Assembly: GCF_017873555.1 (NCBI RefSeq)
Contig: NZ_JAGGKE010000002.1
Coordinates: 248,001 to 312,000 of the forward strand
Source of the DNA: Halorubrum trapanicum
GTDB lineage: Archaea > Halobacteriota > Halobacteria > Halobacteriales > Haloferacaceae
Direction: 5' to 3'
Length of the DNA: 64,000 nt
This document shows positions 1 to 8,660 of the stretch, piece after piece. Position 1 is the stretch's first letter. Each line of letters begins with the position of its first letter. The notes beneath the pieces are model-generated. The model saw only the letters and a program-made list of their open reading frames with translations. It was not told where the DNA came from and ran no database searches. The position numbers and the translations under genes are program-made.

Positions 1-294
1 ATTCGCGGGGTCATCAGCGGGTTCACGGACAAGTACGACGTCGAACTGACGAACTTCGACGGAGAGGACGACCACGTTCACATCCTGTTCCGAGCGAAAC
101 CAACCACGGACCTCGTGAAGTTCATCAACACGGTCAAGGGCGCGACTGCTCGCCGTATCCGAAACGAGTACGAGGATGAACTGAAGACCGAACTGTGGGG
201 CGACTCGTTCTGGAACGACTCCTACTGCCTCATCTCAACAGGGCAGGTGTCGTTGGATGTGCTGAAAAAGTACGTAGAGGACCAACGCGAGTAG
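1..294 (+). CDS. tnpA: IS200/IS605 TnpA Y1 transposase, 5' truncated by window
   Basis: The last 97 codons of a Y1 HUH transposase are present in frame 1. The HUH metal-binding motif is visible as D-D-H-V-H-I-L at about residues 37-43 of the fragment. The C-terminal helix QVSLDVLKKYVEDQRE carries a tyrosine in the position expected for the catalytic nucleophile. TnpA cuts and rejoins single-stranded element ends. The stop codon is one base before the tnpB ATG, which suggests translational coupling. The fragment looks intact and functional; only the window edge removes its start. Confidence 0.9.
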   Translation: MRGVISGFTDKYDVELTNFDGEDDHVHILFRAKPTTDLVKFINTVKGATARRIRNEYEDELKTELWGDSFWNDSYCLISTGQVSLDVLKKYVEDQRE

Positions 295-295
295 A

Positions 296-1537
296 ATGTA
301 CTACGCCTACAAGTACCGTCTCAAGCCGTCCGACGCCCACCGCGAGGAGTTGGACCGCCACCGAGACATTTGTCGGCAACTGTACAACCACACGCTCTAC
401 CGCCTCAACGAGTACCAAGACGACCACGGCGAACTGCCGTCCATGACCACGCTTCGGTCGGAACTCCCCGACCTCAAGACGTGGTGGGACGGCCTCTCCG
501 ACGTGTACTCGAAGGTTCTCCAAACCGTCGTTGAACGGCTATTCGACAACCTCAAAGGCCTCTCCGCGCTCAAGGAGAACGGCTACGGCGTCGGTCAACT
601 CAAGTGGAAGCCGCCACGGGAGTTCCGCAGTTTCACGTACAGTCAGTCTGGCTTCAAGCTCGACAAGAAGGGCGGTCAGACTGTGCTGAGTCTCTCGAAA
701 CTCGCGGACATACCGATACGGCTCCACCGCGCCATCCCCGACGACGCGAAACTCAAACAGGTCACGGTCAAGAAGGAACCGACGGGTGAGTGGTTCGCTA
801 CCTTCGGCGTCCAAATGGACCGTGAACCACCCGAACCGCCTGAGAACCCCGAGAAGTGCGTCGGTATCGACGTTGGGATTCTCAAGTACGCCCACGACAC
901 CGACGGCACGGCGGTCGAGTCGCTCGACCTCTCAGACGAACGCGACCGCTTGGAGCGCGAACAACGGAAGCTCTCGCGCAAACAGCACGGGTCGAACAAC
1001 TACGAGAAGCAACGGCGTCGAGTCGCGGAGTGTCACGCCGATCTCCGACGGAAGCGCCGCGACTTCCTGCACAAGCTCTCTGCGTACTACGCTCGGGAAT
1101 ACGACCTCGTGGCGGTCGAAGACTTGAACGTGAAGGGGATGATGGAAAGTCCGTCGAACAGCCGCAACACGGCGTCTGCCGCGTGGCGGACGTTCCTCTC
1201 GTTACTCGAATACAAGTGCGAGCGTGAAGGAACGCACTTCGTCGCGGTGAACCCGAGAGGGACGACCAAGGAGTGCGCGTCGTGCGGCGTTTCGACCGAC
1301 AAGCCGTTGTGGGTCCGTGAACACTCTTGTCCCGCCTGCGGGTTTGAGGCGGACAGGGACGCGAACGCGGCGTGGAACATCCTTTCTCGCGGTCTCGAAG
1401 ATGTAGGAGTGGGATACTCCGAATCAACGCCTGTGGAGACTGCGCTCCCTGTGGATACGCCTGTATCTGCAAAGCGCGTCGTGGAAGCAGGAAGCCCTAC
1501 CCTCAAGGAGCGAACGGCGTCAGCCGTGAGCGAGTAG
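296..1537 (+). CDS. tnpB: TnpB RNA-guided nuclease of IS200/IS605 element
   Basis: This 413-residue protein has the TnpB layout: an N-terminal helix-turn-helix-like part, then a RuvC-like core split around a zinc ribbon. RuvC residues are visible: D192 in GIDVGILKYA, E275 in AVEDLNVKGM, and D355 in DRDANAAWNI. The zinc ribbon cysteines are C327/C330 and C345/C348. Length matches the family (about 400). TnpB is known to use a guide RNA (omega RNA) read from the 3' end of the element to cut DNA and help the element persist. No frameshift or missing catalytic residue is seen, so it is probably active. Its stop codon lies inside the right-end hairpin. Confidence 0.95.
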   Translation: MYYAYKYRLKPSDAHREELDRHRDICRQLYNHTLYRLNEYQDDHGELPSMTTLRSELPDLKTWWDGLSDVYSKVLQTVVERLFDNLKGLSALKENGYGVGQLKWKPPREFRSFTYSQSGFKLDKKGGQTVLSLSKLADIPIRLHRAIPDDAKLKQVTVKKEPTGEWFATFGVQMDREPPEPPENPEKCVGIDVGILKYAHDTDGTAVESLDLSDERDRLEREQRKLSRKQHGSNNYEKQRRRVAECHADLRRKRRDFLHKLSAYYAREYDLVAVEDLNVKGMMESPSNSRNTASAAWRTFLSLLEYKCEREGTHFVAVNPRGTTKECASCGVSTDKPLWVREHSCPACGFEADRDANAAWNILSRGLEDVGVGYSESTPVETALPVDTPVSAKRVVEAGSPTLKERTASAVSE

Positions 1538-1544
1538 GGTAGGG
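1495..1544 (+). repeat. IS right-end nested hairpin, likely overlapping the TnpB omega RNA 3' end
   Basis: The outer arms CCCTACCCT (1495-1503) and AGGGTAGGG (1536-1544) are perfectly complementary. Inside them ACGGC (1514-1518) and GCCGT (1523-1527) form a second hairpin. The structure begins inside tnpB and covers its stop. In IS200/IS605 elements a hairpin here is the TnpA recognition structure, and the same stretch forms the 3' scaffold of the omega RNA. The pairing is seen; the dual role is inferred from the family. Confidence 0.75.
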
Positions 1545-1589
1545 TAGTTCACGTGTTGTCGCCGACGTCGCACCCGGTCGCGTCCGTCC

Positions 1590-2159
1590 CTACTCTCCCA
1601 TTTCCGGTCGCTCCACCGCCTCCTCGGGCACGTCGTGAGTCCACCGCGGCTCTATCTCGCGGTTCGCCATCACGACGCGGTCGCCGCTGTCGGCGTCGAT
1701 CCGGGTCTTCCGCAGTTCGATGGCCGCGACGGTGCCGGTGACGCCCTTCGCCTCGACGCGGTAGCCGACGTTGAAGTCGGGGTCGCGCAGGAGGTAGACG
1801 CCCGCCACCGTGTCCTCGATCATCTCGGAGAGCGCGTAGGAGACGCCCAGCGCGATAAACCCGACGGCGGTGCCGAGACTCGCCGCGATGTCGCCCATCC
1901 CGAGTACTTTCAGGAACGTGAGCGCGACGCCGAACCACAGGAAGATCGACACGAGCGTGACGATGAGATCCCCCACCAGCTCGCGGTCACCGACGTACAC
2001 CCGGTTTATCGACGACCGGACGACCGCGAGAACGATTCGGACTGTCACGTACGCTAAGGCGAGGAAGACCAGCCCGGAGAGCAGCCGGGGAATCGCGACG
2101 GCCAGCCCCTCGAGGAAGTTCGTGAGCGACTGCGTCAGCAGCGACGGGAGCGCGGTCAT
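1590..2159 (-). CDS. Small MscS-family mechanosensitive channel protein
   Basis: The 189-residue membrane protein has three hydrophobic segments (about residues 17-40, 60-80 and 85-105) followed by a beta-rich stretch that includes GYRVEAKGVTGTVAAIELR and NREIEPRW, typical of the MscS pore helix and beta domain. It is much shorter than E. coli MscS (286) and ends soon after the beta domain, so the cytoplasmic cage is missing or minimal. MscS proteins release solutes on hypo-osmotic shock, which is relevant in a halophile. The ATG at 2159 is preferred over an upstream in-frame start at 2246 because the added 29 residues are Arg-rich and non-membrane. Confidence 0.85.
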   Translation of the reverse strand: MTALPSLLTQSLTNFLEGLAVAIPRLLSGLVFLALAYVTVRIVLAVVRSSINRVYVGDRELVGDLIVTLVSIFLWFGVALTFLKVLGMGDIAASLGTAVGFIALGVSYALSEMIEDTVAGVYLLRDPDFNVGYRVEAKGVTGTVAAIELRKTRIDADSGDRVVMANREIEPRWTHDVPEEAVERPEMGE

Positions 2160-2286
2160 AGCGCGCACGACGGCGGCCGCCGGTGAAAAACTGGCGGGGC
2201 GGAGGGGTTTTCCGTCCCGCCCCGCTCTCCGCCCGCCCCTGACCACAAGCGCAACGCCTGTAAGCGCGCGGGGAGAGGGAACTCGT

Positions 2287-3303
2287 ATGACCGTTTGCGA
2301 GGCGCCGGGGAAGGTGTACCTCTTCGGCGAACACGCCGTCGTCTACGGCGAACCGGCCGTGCCCGCGGCCATCGAGCGACGCGCGACGGTGACCGCCGAG
2401 CCGCGAGAGGACGACCACGTGCGCGTCGAGGCCGAGGACCTCTCGCTCGACGGGTTCACGGTGGAGTACGCCGGCGGCACCGGCGACCGCCCCGATGTCG
2501 ACGTGCCGACCCCCCTCGTCGAGGCCGCGATGGGGTACGTCGACGCCGCGGTCGAGCAGGCCCGGGAGGCCGCCGACGCCCCCGACGCGGGCTTCGACAT
2601 CACCGTCGAGAGCGACATCCCGCTCGGCGCGGGGCTGGGGTCGTCCGCGGCCGTGGTCGTGGCCGGCATCGACGCCGCGACGCGCGCGCTCGGCGAGCCG
2701 CTCGACCGCCGCGAACTGGCGGACCGGGCGTATCAAGCCGAGTTCGAGGTACAGGACGGGCAGGCCTCTCGCGCCGACACCTTCTGCTCGACGATGGGCG
2801 GCGCGGTCCGCGTCGAGGGCGACGACTGCGAGCCGATCGACGCGCCGAATCTCCCGTTCGTCGTCGGCTTCGACGGCGGCGCGGGCGACACCGGCGAGCT
2901 GGTCGCGGGCGTCGGCGAGCTCCGCGAGGAGTACCGGTTCGCCGCGGACACGGTGGAGTCCATCGGCGACCTCGTCCGGACCGGCGAGGAGCTGCTCGCG
3001 GACGCCGCGGCCGACGCGGAGCCGTCGCCGGCGTTGCTGGCGGAGCTGGGGGAACTGATGGACTTCAACCACGGGCTGCTCGCGGCGCTCGGCGTCTCCG
3101 CCCGGTCGCTCGACGCGATGGTGTGGGCCGCCCGAGACGCGGGCGCGCACGGGGCGAAGCTCACCGGCGCGGGCGGCGGCGGCTGTATCGTCGCGCTCGA
3201 CGAGAGCGACGCGACGGAGACCGCTCTCTCGTTCACGCAGGGCTGCGAGGAGGCGTTCCGCGCCGAGCTGGCGACCGAGGGCGTCCGGGTGGTGGAGCCG
3301 TGA
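2287..3303 (+). CDS. mvk: Mevalonate kinase
   Basis: This 338-residue GHMP kinase phosphorylates mevalonate with ATP in isoprenoid (archaeal lipid) synthesis. It starts with APGKVYLFGEHAVVYG, the N-terminal GHMP motif specific to mevalonate kinases. It has the ATP-binding loop PLGAGLGSSAAVVV near residue 115 and the C-terminal GAKLTGAGGGGC near 287. Length fits archaeal enzymes. The start at 2287 places the motif at residue 7; a much longer frame upstream is antisense to the MscS gene and is not believable. It overlaps the isopentenyl phosphate kinase gene by 4 bp (GTGA), so the two are co-translated. Confidence 0.96.
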   Translation: MTVCEAPGKVYLFGEHAVVYGEPAVPAAIERRATVTAEPREDDHVRVEAEDLSLDGFTVEYAGGTGDRPDVDVPTPLVEAAMGYVDAAVEQAREAADAPDAGFDITVESDIPLGAGLGSSAAVVVAGIDAATRALGEPLDRRELADRAYQAEFEVQDGQASRADTFCSTMGGAVRVEGDDCEPIDAPNLPFVVGFDGGAGDTGELVAGVGELREEYRFAADTVESIGDLVRTGEELLADAAADAEPSPALLAELGELMDFNHGLLAALGVSARSLDAMVWAARDAGAHGAKLTGAGGGGCIVALDESDATETALSFTQGCEEAFRAELATEGVRVVEP

Positions 3304-4127
3304 CGGGGGATGATTCGGCGGGTGAGAACGGGGGCGACGACGCCGCGGTCGACGGCCGCGACGACGCCGACGAACCCCCCGTCGTCCTCAAGCTCGGCGG
3401 GAGCCTGATCACCGAGAAGGACCGGCCCGAGACCCTCGACGACGCGGCGCTCGACGCGGCCTGCGACGCGGTCGCCGACGCGCTCGCGGCGGGCGGGATC
3501 GACCGGCTCGTCGTCGTCCACGGTGGCGGGAGCTTCGGCCATCACCACGCCAGCGAACGCGGGGTGTCGACGACCGACGGAACTCGCGACGCCGACGCGG
3601 TGGCCGCGGTCCACGGCGCGATGAAGCGGCTGAACACGCACGTGCTGGAGCGCCTGCGCGAGCGCGGCGTGCCCGCGGTCCCCGTTCACCCGCTGTCGCT
3701 CGCCGCGCGGGCCGACGGCGCGGACGGCGGGCTCGACCTCCCGCTCGGGTCGACGGCGACGCTGCTCGGCGAGGGGTTCGTCCCGGTCCTCCACGGCGAC
3801 GGCGTGGCGACGGCCGGCGACGGAGTGACGGTCGTCTCCGGCGACGAGCTGGTCGTCGAGCTCGCGAGCGGACTGGGCGCGCGCCGCGTGGGCGTCTGCT
3901 CGACGGTCCCCGGCGTCCTCGACGGCGACGGGACGGTGATAGCCGAGATAGACGCGTTCGAGGCGGTCGCCGACACGCTCGGCGCGAGCGACGCGACGGA
4001 CGTCTCTGGCGGGATGGCCGCGAAGGTGCGGGAACTGCTCGCGCTCGACGCGCCGGCGTACGTGTTCGGCGCCGACGGACTGGCCCCCTTCCTGCGCGGA
4101 GAGGACTCGGGGACGCGGATCGACTGA
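3300..4127 (+). CDS. Isopentenyl phosphate kinase
   Basis: This is an amino-acid-kinase-fold enzyme of 275 residues that phosphorylates isopentenyl phosphate to IPP, the last step of the archaeal mevalonate pathway variant. Visible motifs are VVLKLGGSLITEKD near residue 30 and the catalytic-His segment HGGGSFGHHHA near 75. DVSGGMAAKV lies near the C-terminus. The GTG start overlaps the mvk stop as GTGA. The first 25 or so residues are an acidic, low-complexity leader that is common in haloarchaeal versions. Pairing with mvk is the expected archaeal operon. Confidence 0.93.
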   Translation: MTGDDSAGENGGDDAAVDGRDDADEPPVVLKLGGSLITEKDRPETLDDAALDAACDAVADALAAGGIDRLVVVHGGGSFGHHHASERGVSTTDGTRDADAVAAVHGAMKRLNTHVLERLRERGVPAVPVHPLSLAARADGADGGLDLPLGSTATLLGEGFVPVLHGDGVATAGDGVTVVSGDELVVELASGLGARRVGVCSTVPGVLDGDGTVIAEIDAFEAVADTLGASDATDVSGGMAAKVRELLALDAPAYVFGADGLAPFLRGEDSGTRID

Positions 4128-4143
4128 TTCGGGAGAGTGCCGC

Positions 4144-5064
4144 TCAGTCGGTTCGGTCCGGGTCGACCGCGTCCGGAGCGTCCGAATCGACGGGGTCCGG
4201 GGCGTCCGAACCGACCGCGTCCGGAGCGTCCGAACCGACGACGTCTGGGTCGTCGCGGTCGCCGGCGTTCGGGTGCGTCGCGTCCGCGGAAGCGACGTTC
4301 GGCGACGACTCCTCGATCGGTTCCGTCTCCCTCACGATACACACGTGACCGCCGTCCGTCGTGTGCGTAAGCGCGAGTCGCTCGCGGACCAGGCGGTCGT
4401 CGGCGCCGTAGACGACGGCCTCGCCGCTCCAGTACCCTTCGGCGGTCACGCGAGGCAGGATCTCCTCGACGAACCGGTCGACCTCCTCGTCGGGGTAGAA
4501 CGCCCGCCAGTGTGTCCCGACGACGTCGTCGGGTGCGAGGCCGTACACCGACGCGTACGCCTCGTTAGCGAACAGGTACGTGCCGTCGGCGCCGAGGATG
4601 CCGATCGGTTCGCTCGCGGCTTCGAGCGCGGCGACGGCGCGGTCGACCTGCCGCATGAGCCGGTGTCGGTCGACCGCGTTTCGGATCCGGTTGACGAGGA
4701 CCTCGTACTGGTCGGTGCCGCCGCGCTTCTGGAGGTAGTCGGTGACGCCGGCGGAGATCGCCTCGCTCGCGACCTCCTCGCTTCCCTTCCCGGTGAAGAG
4801 GACGAACGGTAGCTCGGGGTCGATCTCGCGGACGCGTTCGAGGAGGTCGATCCCCGTCCCGTCCGGGAGGTCGTAGTCGCAGACCACCGCGTCGAACGAT
4901 TCGCCGCGGCATCGGCGCCGCGCGGCCCCGACGGTGCGAACCGCCTCGTGGCGGATGTCGGCGTCGAGTCGCTCGAAGTACGCCGCGGTGAGGTCGGCGA
5001 AGGCCTCGTCGTCTTCGACGTGGAGAACGCGAATCCGATCCCCGGACGCGGTGCGCTGGGCCAT
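4144..5064 (-). CDS. Response regulator with receiver and PAS domains, no output domain seen
   Basis: The 306-residue protein opens with a CheY-like receiver (IRVLHVEDDEAF, phosphoacceptor Asp in VVCDYDLPDGTG, and LFTGKG with the conserved switch residue). A PAS domain follows at about residues 135-240. No histidine kinase or DNA-binding domain follows. The tail is acidic and contains three 8-residue repeats of the type SDAPDAVG. Haloarchaea have many such receiver-PAS proteins that probably relay phosphate between kinases. The same reading frame continues upstream antisense to mrp, but ATG at 5064 directly precedes the receiver. It is divergent from mrp. Confidence 0.88.
   Translation of the reverse strand: MAQRTASGDRIRVLHVEDDEAFADLTAAYFERLDADIRHEAVRTVGAARRRCRGESFDAVVCDYDLPDGTGIDLLERVREIDPELPFVLFTGKGSEEVASEAISAGVTDYLQKRGGTDQYEVLVNRIRNAVDRHRLMRQVDRAVAALEAASEPIGILGADGTYLFANEAYASVYGLAPDDVVGTHWRAFYPDEEVDRFVEEILPRVTAEGYWSGEAVVYGADDRLVRERLALTHTTDGGHVCIVRETEPIEESSPNVASADATHPNAGDRDDPDVVGSDAPDAVGSDAPDPVDSDAPDAVDPDRTD
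4171..4242 (-). repeat. Three tandem 24-bp coding repeats
   Basis: Units begin at 4171, 4195 and 4219, with the core GTCCGGAGCGTCCGAA on the plus strand. They encode the SDAPDAV-type acidic repeats at the C-terminus of the response regulator. The period is a multiple of three, so copy-number change keeps the frame. Confidence 0.85.
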
Positions 5065-5154
5065 CAACGGAGGGTTTCTGACAGCCGGACATAAGAATGG
5101 TGGCGCCGCGACCGCTACAGAACCCTTATTCGACCGAGTTCCCTCCGTCCGACC

Positions 5155-6222
5155 ATGAACGAAGCGGACGTGCGAGAGCGGCTGTCGGCGGTACGAGACC
5201 CCGACCTCGGCGACGATATCGTCTCGCTCGGGCTGGTGAACGACGTCGAGATCGAGGAGTCCGAAGGCGGGACCGGAGGCGATGCGGGAGGGACGGTCCG
5301 CGTGTCGCTCGCGCTCGGCGCCCCCTTCTCGCCGAACGAGTCGGCGGTCGCCGACGACGTGCGGGAGGCGCTCGCGGACACCGGACTCGACGTGGAGCTG
5401 TCGGCGTCGATACCCGACGACCTCTCGGCGGACGAGCAGGTCCTCCCGGGCGTCCAGAACGTGATCGCGGTCGCCTCCGGGAAGGGCGGCGTCGGGAAGT
5501 CGACCGTCGCGGTGAACCTCGCGGCCGGACTTTCCGAACTCGGCGCCCGGGTGGGCCTGTTCGACGCCGACGTGTACGGGCCGAACGTGCCGCGGATGGT
5601 GTCGGCCGAGGAGCGCCCGGAGACCGACGGCGAGACGATCGTGCCCCCAGAGCGGTTCGGGGTGAAGCTGATGAGCATGGACTTCCTCACCGGCGAGGAC
5701 GACCCCGTCATCTGGCGCGGCCCGATGGTCCACAAGATCATCACCCAGCTCGTCGAGGACGTGGAGTGGGGCGAGCTGGACTACCTCGTGATGGACCTGC
5801 CGCCCGGCACCGGCGACACCCAGCTCACCATCCTCCAGACGCTGCCGCTGACCGGGGCCGTGATCGTCACGACGCCGCAGGACGTGGCGCTCGACGACGC
5901 GGTGAAGGGACTCCGCATGTTCGGCAAACACGACACGAACGTCCTCGGCATCGCGGAGAACATGGCCGGCTTCCGCTGTCCGGACTGCGGCGGGTTCCAC
6001 GAGATATTCGGCTCCGGCGGCGGGAAGGCGCTCGCGCAGGAGCACGATCTTCCCTTCCTCGGCGGGATCCCCCTCGACCCGTCCGTGCGCACCGGCGGCG
6101 ACGACGGCGAACCCGTCGTCTTGGAGGACGGCGAGACCGCGGACGCGTTCAAGGTGATAGTCGAGAACGTCGCGAACAACGCCGGCGTCGTCCGCCGTCG
6201 CGGGGTGAGCGAAGGGCAATGA
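5155..6222 (+). CDS. mrp: Mrp/NBP35-family P-loop Fe-S carrier ATPase
   Basis: The 355-residue protein has an N-terminal MIP18/DUF59 domain (about 1-90, with RDPDLGDDIVSLGLV). The C-terminal Mrp ATPase has the deviant Walker A GKGGVGKSTVAVNLA near residue 107. FDADVYGPNVPRM and VMDLPPGTGDTQLT are also typical. A C-x2-C pair (FRCPDCGG) near residue 280 is the bridging Fe-S ligand motif. The family binds and hands over [4Fe-4S] clusters. The stop overlaps the next ATG (ATGA), so it is an operon with the small downstream gene. The number of cluster-dependent enzymes nearby fits but proves nothing. Confidence 0.95.
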   Translation: MNEADVRERLSAVRDPDLGDDIVSLGLVNDVEIEESEGGTGGDAGGTVRVSLALGAPFSPNESAVADDVREALADTGLDVELSASIPDDLSADEQVLPGVQNVIAVASGKGGVGKSTVAVNLAAGLSELGARVGLFDADVYGPNVPRMVSAEERPETDGETIVPPERFGVKLMSMDFLTGEDDPVIWRGPMVHKIITQLVEDVEWGELDYLVMDLPPGTGDTQLTILQTLPLTGAVIVTTPQDVALDDAVKGLRMFGKHDTNVLGIAENMAGFRCPDCGGFHEIFGSGGGKALAQEHDLPFLGGIPLDPSVRTGGDDGEPVVLEDGETADAFKVIVENVANNAGVVRRRGVSEGQ

Positions 6223-6554
6223 CCGACGCGGACGACGAGACCGCGGACCGCGACGGCGACGACGCGAAGCGCGACGGCGACGACGAGGATCCCCTCGCGG
6301 CAGCCGGCGTCGACCCGGTAGTCCCGGACGAGGCGTCGGGCGCGGAGTTCGCCCCGGACGCGGAGGTCCGGGAGTTCATCAGGGAGGTGGCCGACGACGT
6401 GCGGGGCGACAGCTCCGAGAGCAAGCAGCTCTCGGCGGTCCTCTACCGCGTGTCGGACCTGTACGACGACGAGGAGGAGACGTCGCCGGAGGAGATATAC
6501 CTCAACGTCCGGCACATCATGCGGATCAAATCCGAAGGCGGACTGCGCCGCTGA
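6219..6554 (+). CDS. Conserved haloarchaeal hypothetical protein (111 aa)
   Basis: It is coupled to mrp by an ATGA overlap. The first 30 residues are a highly acidic tract. The rest is a compact helical domain (EVREFIREVADDVRG to IYLNVRHIMRIKSEGGL). No signal peptide, membrane segment or metal ligand is seen. I do not recognise a function. Coupling to mrp suggests, but does not show, a role with Fe-S assembly. Confidence 0.8.
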   Translation: MTDADDETADRDGDDAKRDGDDEDPLAAAGVDPVVPDEASGAEFAPDAEVREFIREVADDVRGDSSESKQLSAVLYRVSDLYDDEEETSPEEIYLNVRHIMRIKSEGGLRR

Positions 6555-6592
6555 GTCGTCGGGTACGGGGAAATCGGAGTGCTCCGCTGCGA

Positions 6593-8533
6593 TCAGTCGT
6601 CGGAATCGACCGCCGTGGAGAGGTCGATGGCGCGCTCGTCCAGCGGGGTCGCGTCGTCGACGACCGCCGCGAGACCGAGGCGTTCGAGCGTCGCCGGCGT
6701 CGGGAGGCCGCGGTCGCCCCAGCCGCGCGCCGCGTAGTACCGGTCGAGCAGCCGGTCGAACGCGTCGGCGTCGACGCCCGGCGTCCCGTCGGCCGCGGTC
6801 GAGCGGAGCGGCTCCGGGAGCGCGTCGTCCGCGCGGTCGAACCCCTCGCGGGCGTTGAACAGCCGGGTGAGCGTCCAGATCCGCTCGCCGGTCGTCGCGA
6901 GCGCGGCGACCGAGTCGGTCAGCGTGTCGCGGTCGGCGCCGCGACCCGACTCGACGCGGTCGATGTCGGCGACGGCCGGATGGGCGACCGCCGCGAGCCA
7001 CTCCGCGCCGAGATCGGTCCAGACGGTCTCGCCGACGAAGTCGTCGACGACGAGGCTCCACAGCACGGACCGGGCGTTCTGCTCGCCGACCACGTCGCCA
7101 ACCCGGTCGGCCGGGGACCGGTCCGGGCCGGCGACCGGCTCCGCGTCCTGCGGTCGCGCGCGGCGGTGGCACGCGCCGCGGTCGCTCGTCGCGTACGCGA
7201 GCGCGACGCCGACCGCCGCGCGGGGGTCGAAGCCGGGCAGCGCCATCGACTTCACCGTCGGAACGAGCGCCTCGCCGCCGAACCGGGCCGCGGCGGCGTC
7301 GACCCCGTCGGCGAGCGCGTCCGGGAGTCCCGGCTCCACGTCGAGGTCGGGCGGCGCCTCCCGGGCCGCGATCGCTTCCAGCAGGCGCCTCGCGCCCGCC
7401 GCGTCGCCGAACGAGACGGGACAGTCGACGACGCCCGCCTCCCCGGCGCGGATCGCCCACGCGACCGCGTTGCCCGCGCCGATCACGTCGAGACCGAGTC
7501 GGTCACAGACCCCGCAGAGGTCGACGATGCGGTCGAAATCGTCGATGCCGAGACCCGCGCCGAGCGTGATCGGGGCCGCACCGCGGGGGACGACCTCGCC
7601 CTCCGGAGTGTCGATCCGGAAACCGCCGGGGACGGCGGAGTCCGCGCCTCGGGCGTCGTCGGCCGCCCCCTCGTCGTCGTCCGTTGTCTCCTCGCCGTCG
7701 ACTCCCTCGCGCCTCGTCGCGCGCGCCAACGCGGCCTCGACGCCGATGTCGTCGGCGCCGTCGAAGCCGGTCCCCGTCCACCCCTCCGCGGCGAGGATCC
7801 CGACCTCGTCGGCGTAGTCGACCGTCTCGACGGTCTCGCCGGCCGCCTGCCACTCGCCCGTCGGGTCCCGGGCGTAGGCCGCGGCGTCGCGATCGCGGAG
7901 GGCGGCGAGGTCGTCCGGGACCATCGGCGAGGGGTCGCGGGCGACGACGGCCTTCAGCCGCTTCGCGCCCATCACCGCGCCGGCGCCGCCGCGACCCGCG
8001 TGGTGGGCGCCGCCGTCGCTCGCTATCGTCGCGTACGCCGCCCCGCGCTCGCCGGCCGGGCCGACGCAGGCGACGCCGGCGTCCGGGAACCGCTCGGCCG
8101 TCTCGGCGGCGTCATCGCCCCACGCGTCGCTCGGTTCGATCCGGGCGCGGCCGCCCTCGACCTCGATCCGAACCGGCCGGTCGGCGGCGCCCGTCACGAG
8201 CAGGCCGAGGCAGTCGTCGAGCGAGCCGACGAGCCGGTCGGCGAAGTCGCCGCCGGCGTACGAGTCGAGGAAGCCGCCGGTGAGCGGGGACTTCGTCACC
8301 GCGGCGTAGCGCGTCTCGCCCGGGAGGTAGCCCGCGAGCGGCCCGACGAAGAGGGCGAGGAGGTTCGCCGGGCCGGTCGGATTTGTCCCCGGAGACAGCT
8401 CCTCGTAGAGGTAGCGCGCCCCCAACCCCTTCCCGCCGACGTAGTCGCGTCGCCAGTCTCGCGGGACGCGCTCGCGGGAGGTCTCGCCCGTCGAGAGGTC
8501 GACGCGGAGGACGCGGGGGCGGCTCCGACTCAT
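6593..8533 (-). CDS. Aldehyde:ferredoxin oxidoreductase-family protein lacking cluster cysteines
   Basis: This 646-residue protein is recognisable as the AOR family from VLRVDLSTGETS, YVGGKGLGARYLYEEL and GRGGAGAVMGAKRLKAV, and from the first pterin motif D-R-L-G-L-D in CGVCDRLGLDVIGAGNA. Canonical AOR enzymes hold tungstopterin and one [4Fe-4S] cluster bound by C-x2-C-x3-C plus a late Cys. Here the region expected to hold C-x2-C-x3-C is an acidic linker without Cys. The late D-x-x-G-L-C segment reads SVLWSLVVDDF. The C-x2-C at LCGVCD sits next to the pterin motif and is not the usual site. Aldehyde oxidation by the normal mechanism is therefore doubtful. It is divergent from yqeC. Confidence 0.85.
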   Translation of the reverse strand: MSRSRPRVLRVDLSTGETSRERVPRDWRRDYVGGKGLGARYLYEELSPGTNPTGPANLLALFVGPLAGYLPGETRYAAVTKSPLTGGFLDSYAGGDFADRLVGSLDDCLGLLVTGAADRPVRIEVEGGRARIEPSDAWGDDAAETAERFPDAGVACVGPAGERGAAYATIASDGGAHHAGRGGAGAVMGAKRLKAVVARDPSPMVPDDLAALRDRDAAAYARDPTGEWQAAGETVETVDYADEVGILAAEGWTGTGFDGADDIGVEAALARATRREGVDGEETTDDDEGAADDARGADSAVPGGFRIDTPEGEVVPRGAAPITLGAGLGIDDFDRIVDLCGVCDRLGLDVIGAGNAVAWAIRAGEAGVVDCPVSFGDAAGARRLLEAIAAREAPPDLDVEPGLPDALADGVDAAAARFGGEALVPTVKSMALPGFDPRAAVGVALAYATSDRGACHRRARPQDAEPVAGPDRSPADRVGDVVGEQNARSVLWSLVVDDFVGETVWTDLGAEWLAAVAHPAVADIDRVESGRGADRDTLTDSVAALATTGERIWTLTRLFNAREGFDRADDALPEPLRSTAADGTPGVDADAFDRLLDRYYAARGWGDRGLPTPATLERLGLAAVVDDATPLDERAIDLSTAVDSDD

Positions 8534-8660
8534 TCAGACGCCCTGCGCGGCGGAGACGTATCAATCTGTTCGCCGTCGGGATCGCCCCGTGCGATCGCCG
8601 CGGTCGCGCCCCGCCGCCCCGACCGCCAGAGTGAGGCCGGCGGCGGTCGAACTGCCGGGC

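Larger units (their letters stand above)
1..1550 (+). mobile_element. IS200/IS605-family insertion sequence, left end outside window
   Basis: The tnpA tail and a complete tnpB lie in the same direction, separated by one base, and a strong imperfect palindrome overlaps the tnpB stop. This is the usual architecture of IS200/IS605-type elements, which move as single-stranded DNA and recognise subterminal hairpins instead of inverted repeats. The left end and the first half of tnpA are beyond the window. The exact right cleavage site cannot be set by eye; the end is placed just after the hairpin at 1495-1544. Confidence 0.85.

Noticed and set aside
5065-6219. Upstream extension of the response regulator frame
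   Set aside because: It runs antisense through mrp. The receiver domain begins right at ATG 5064.
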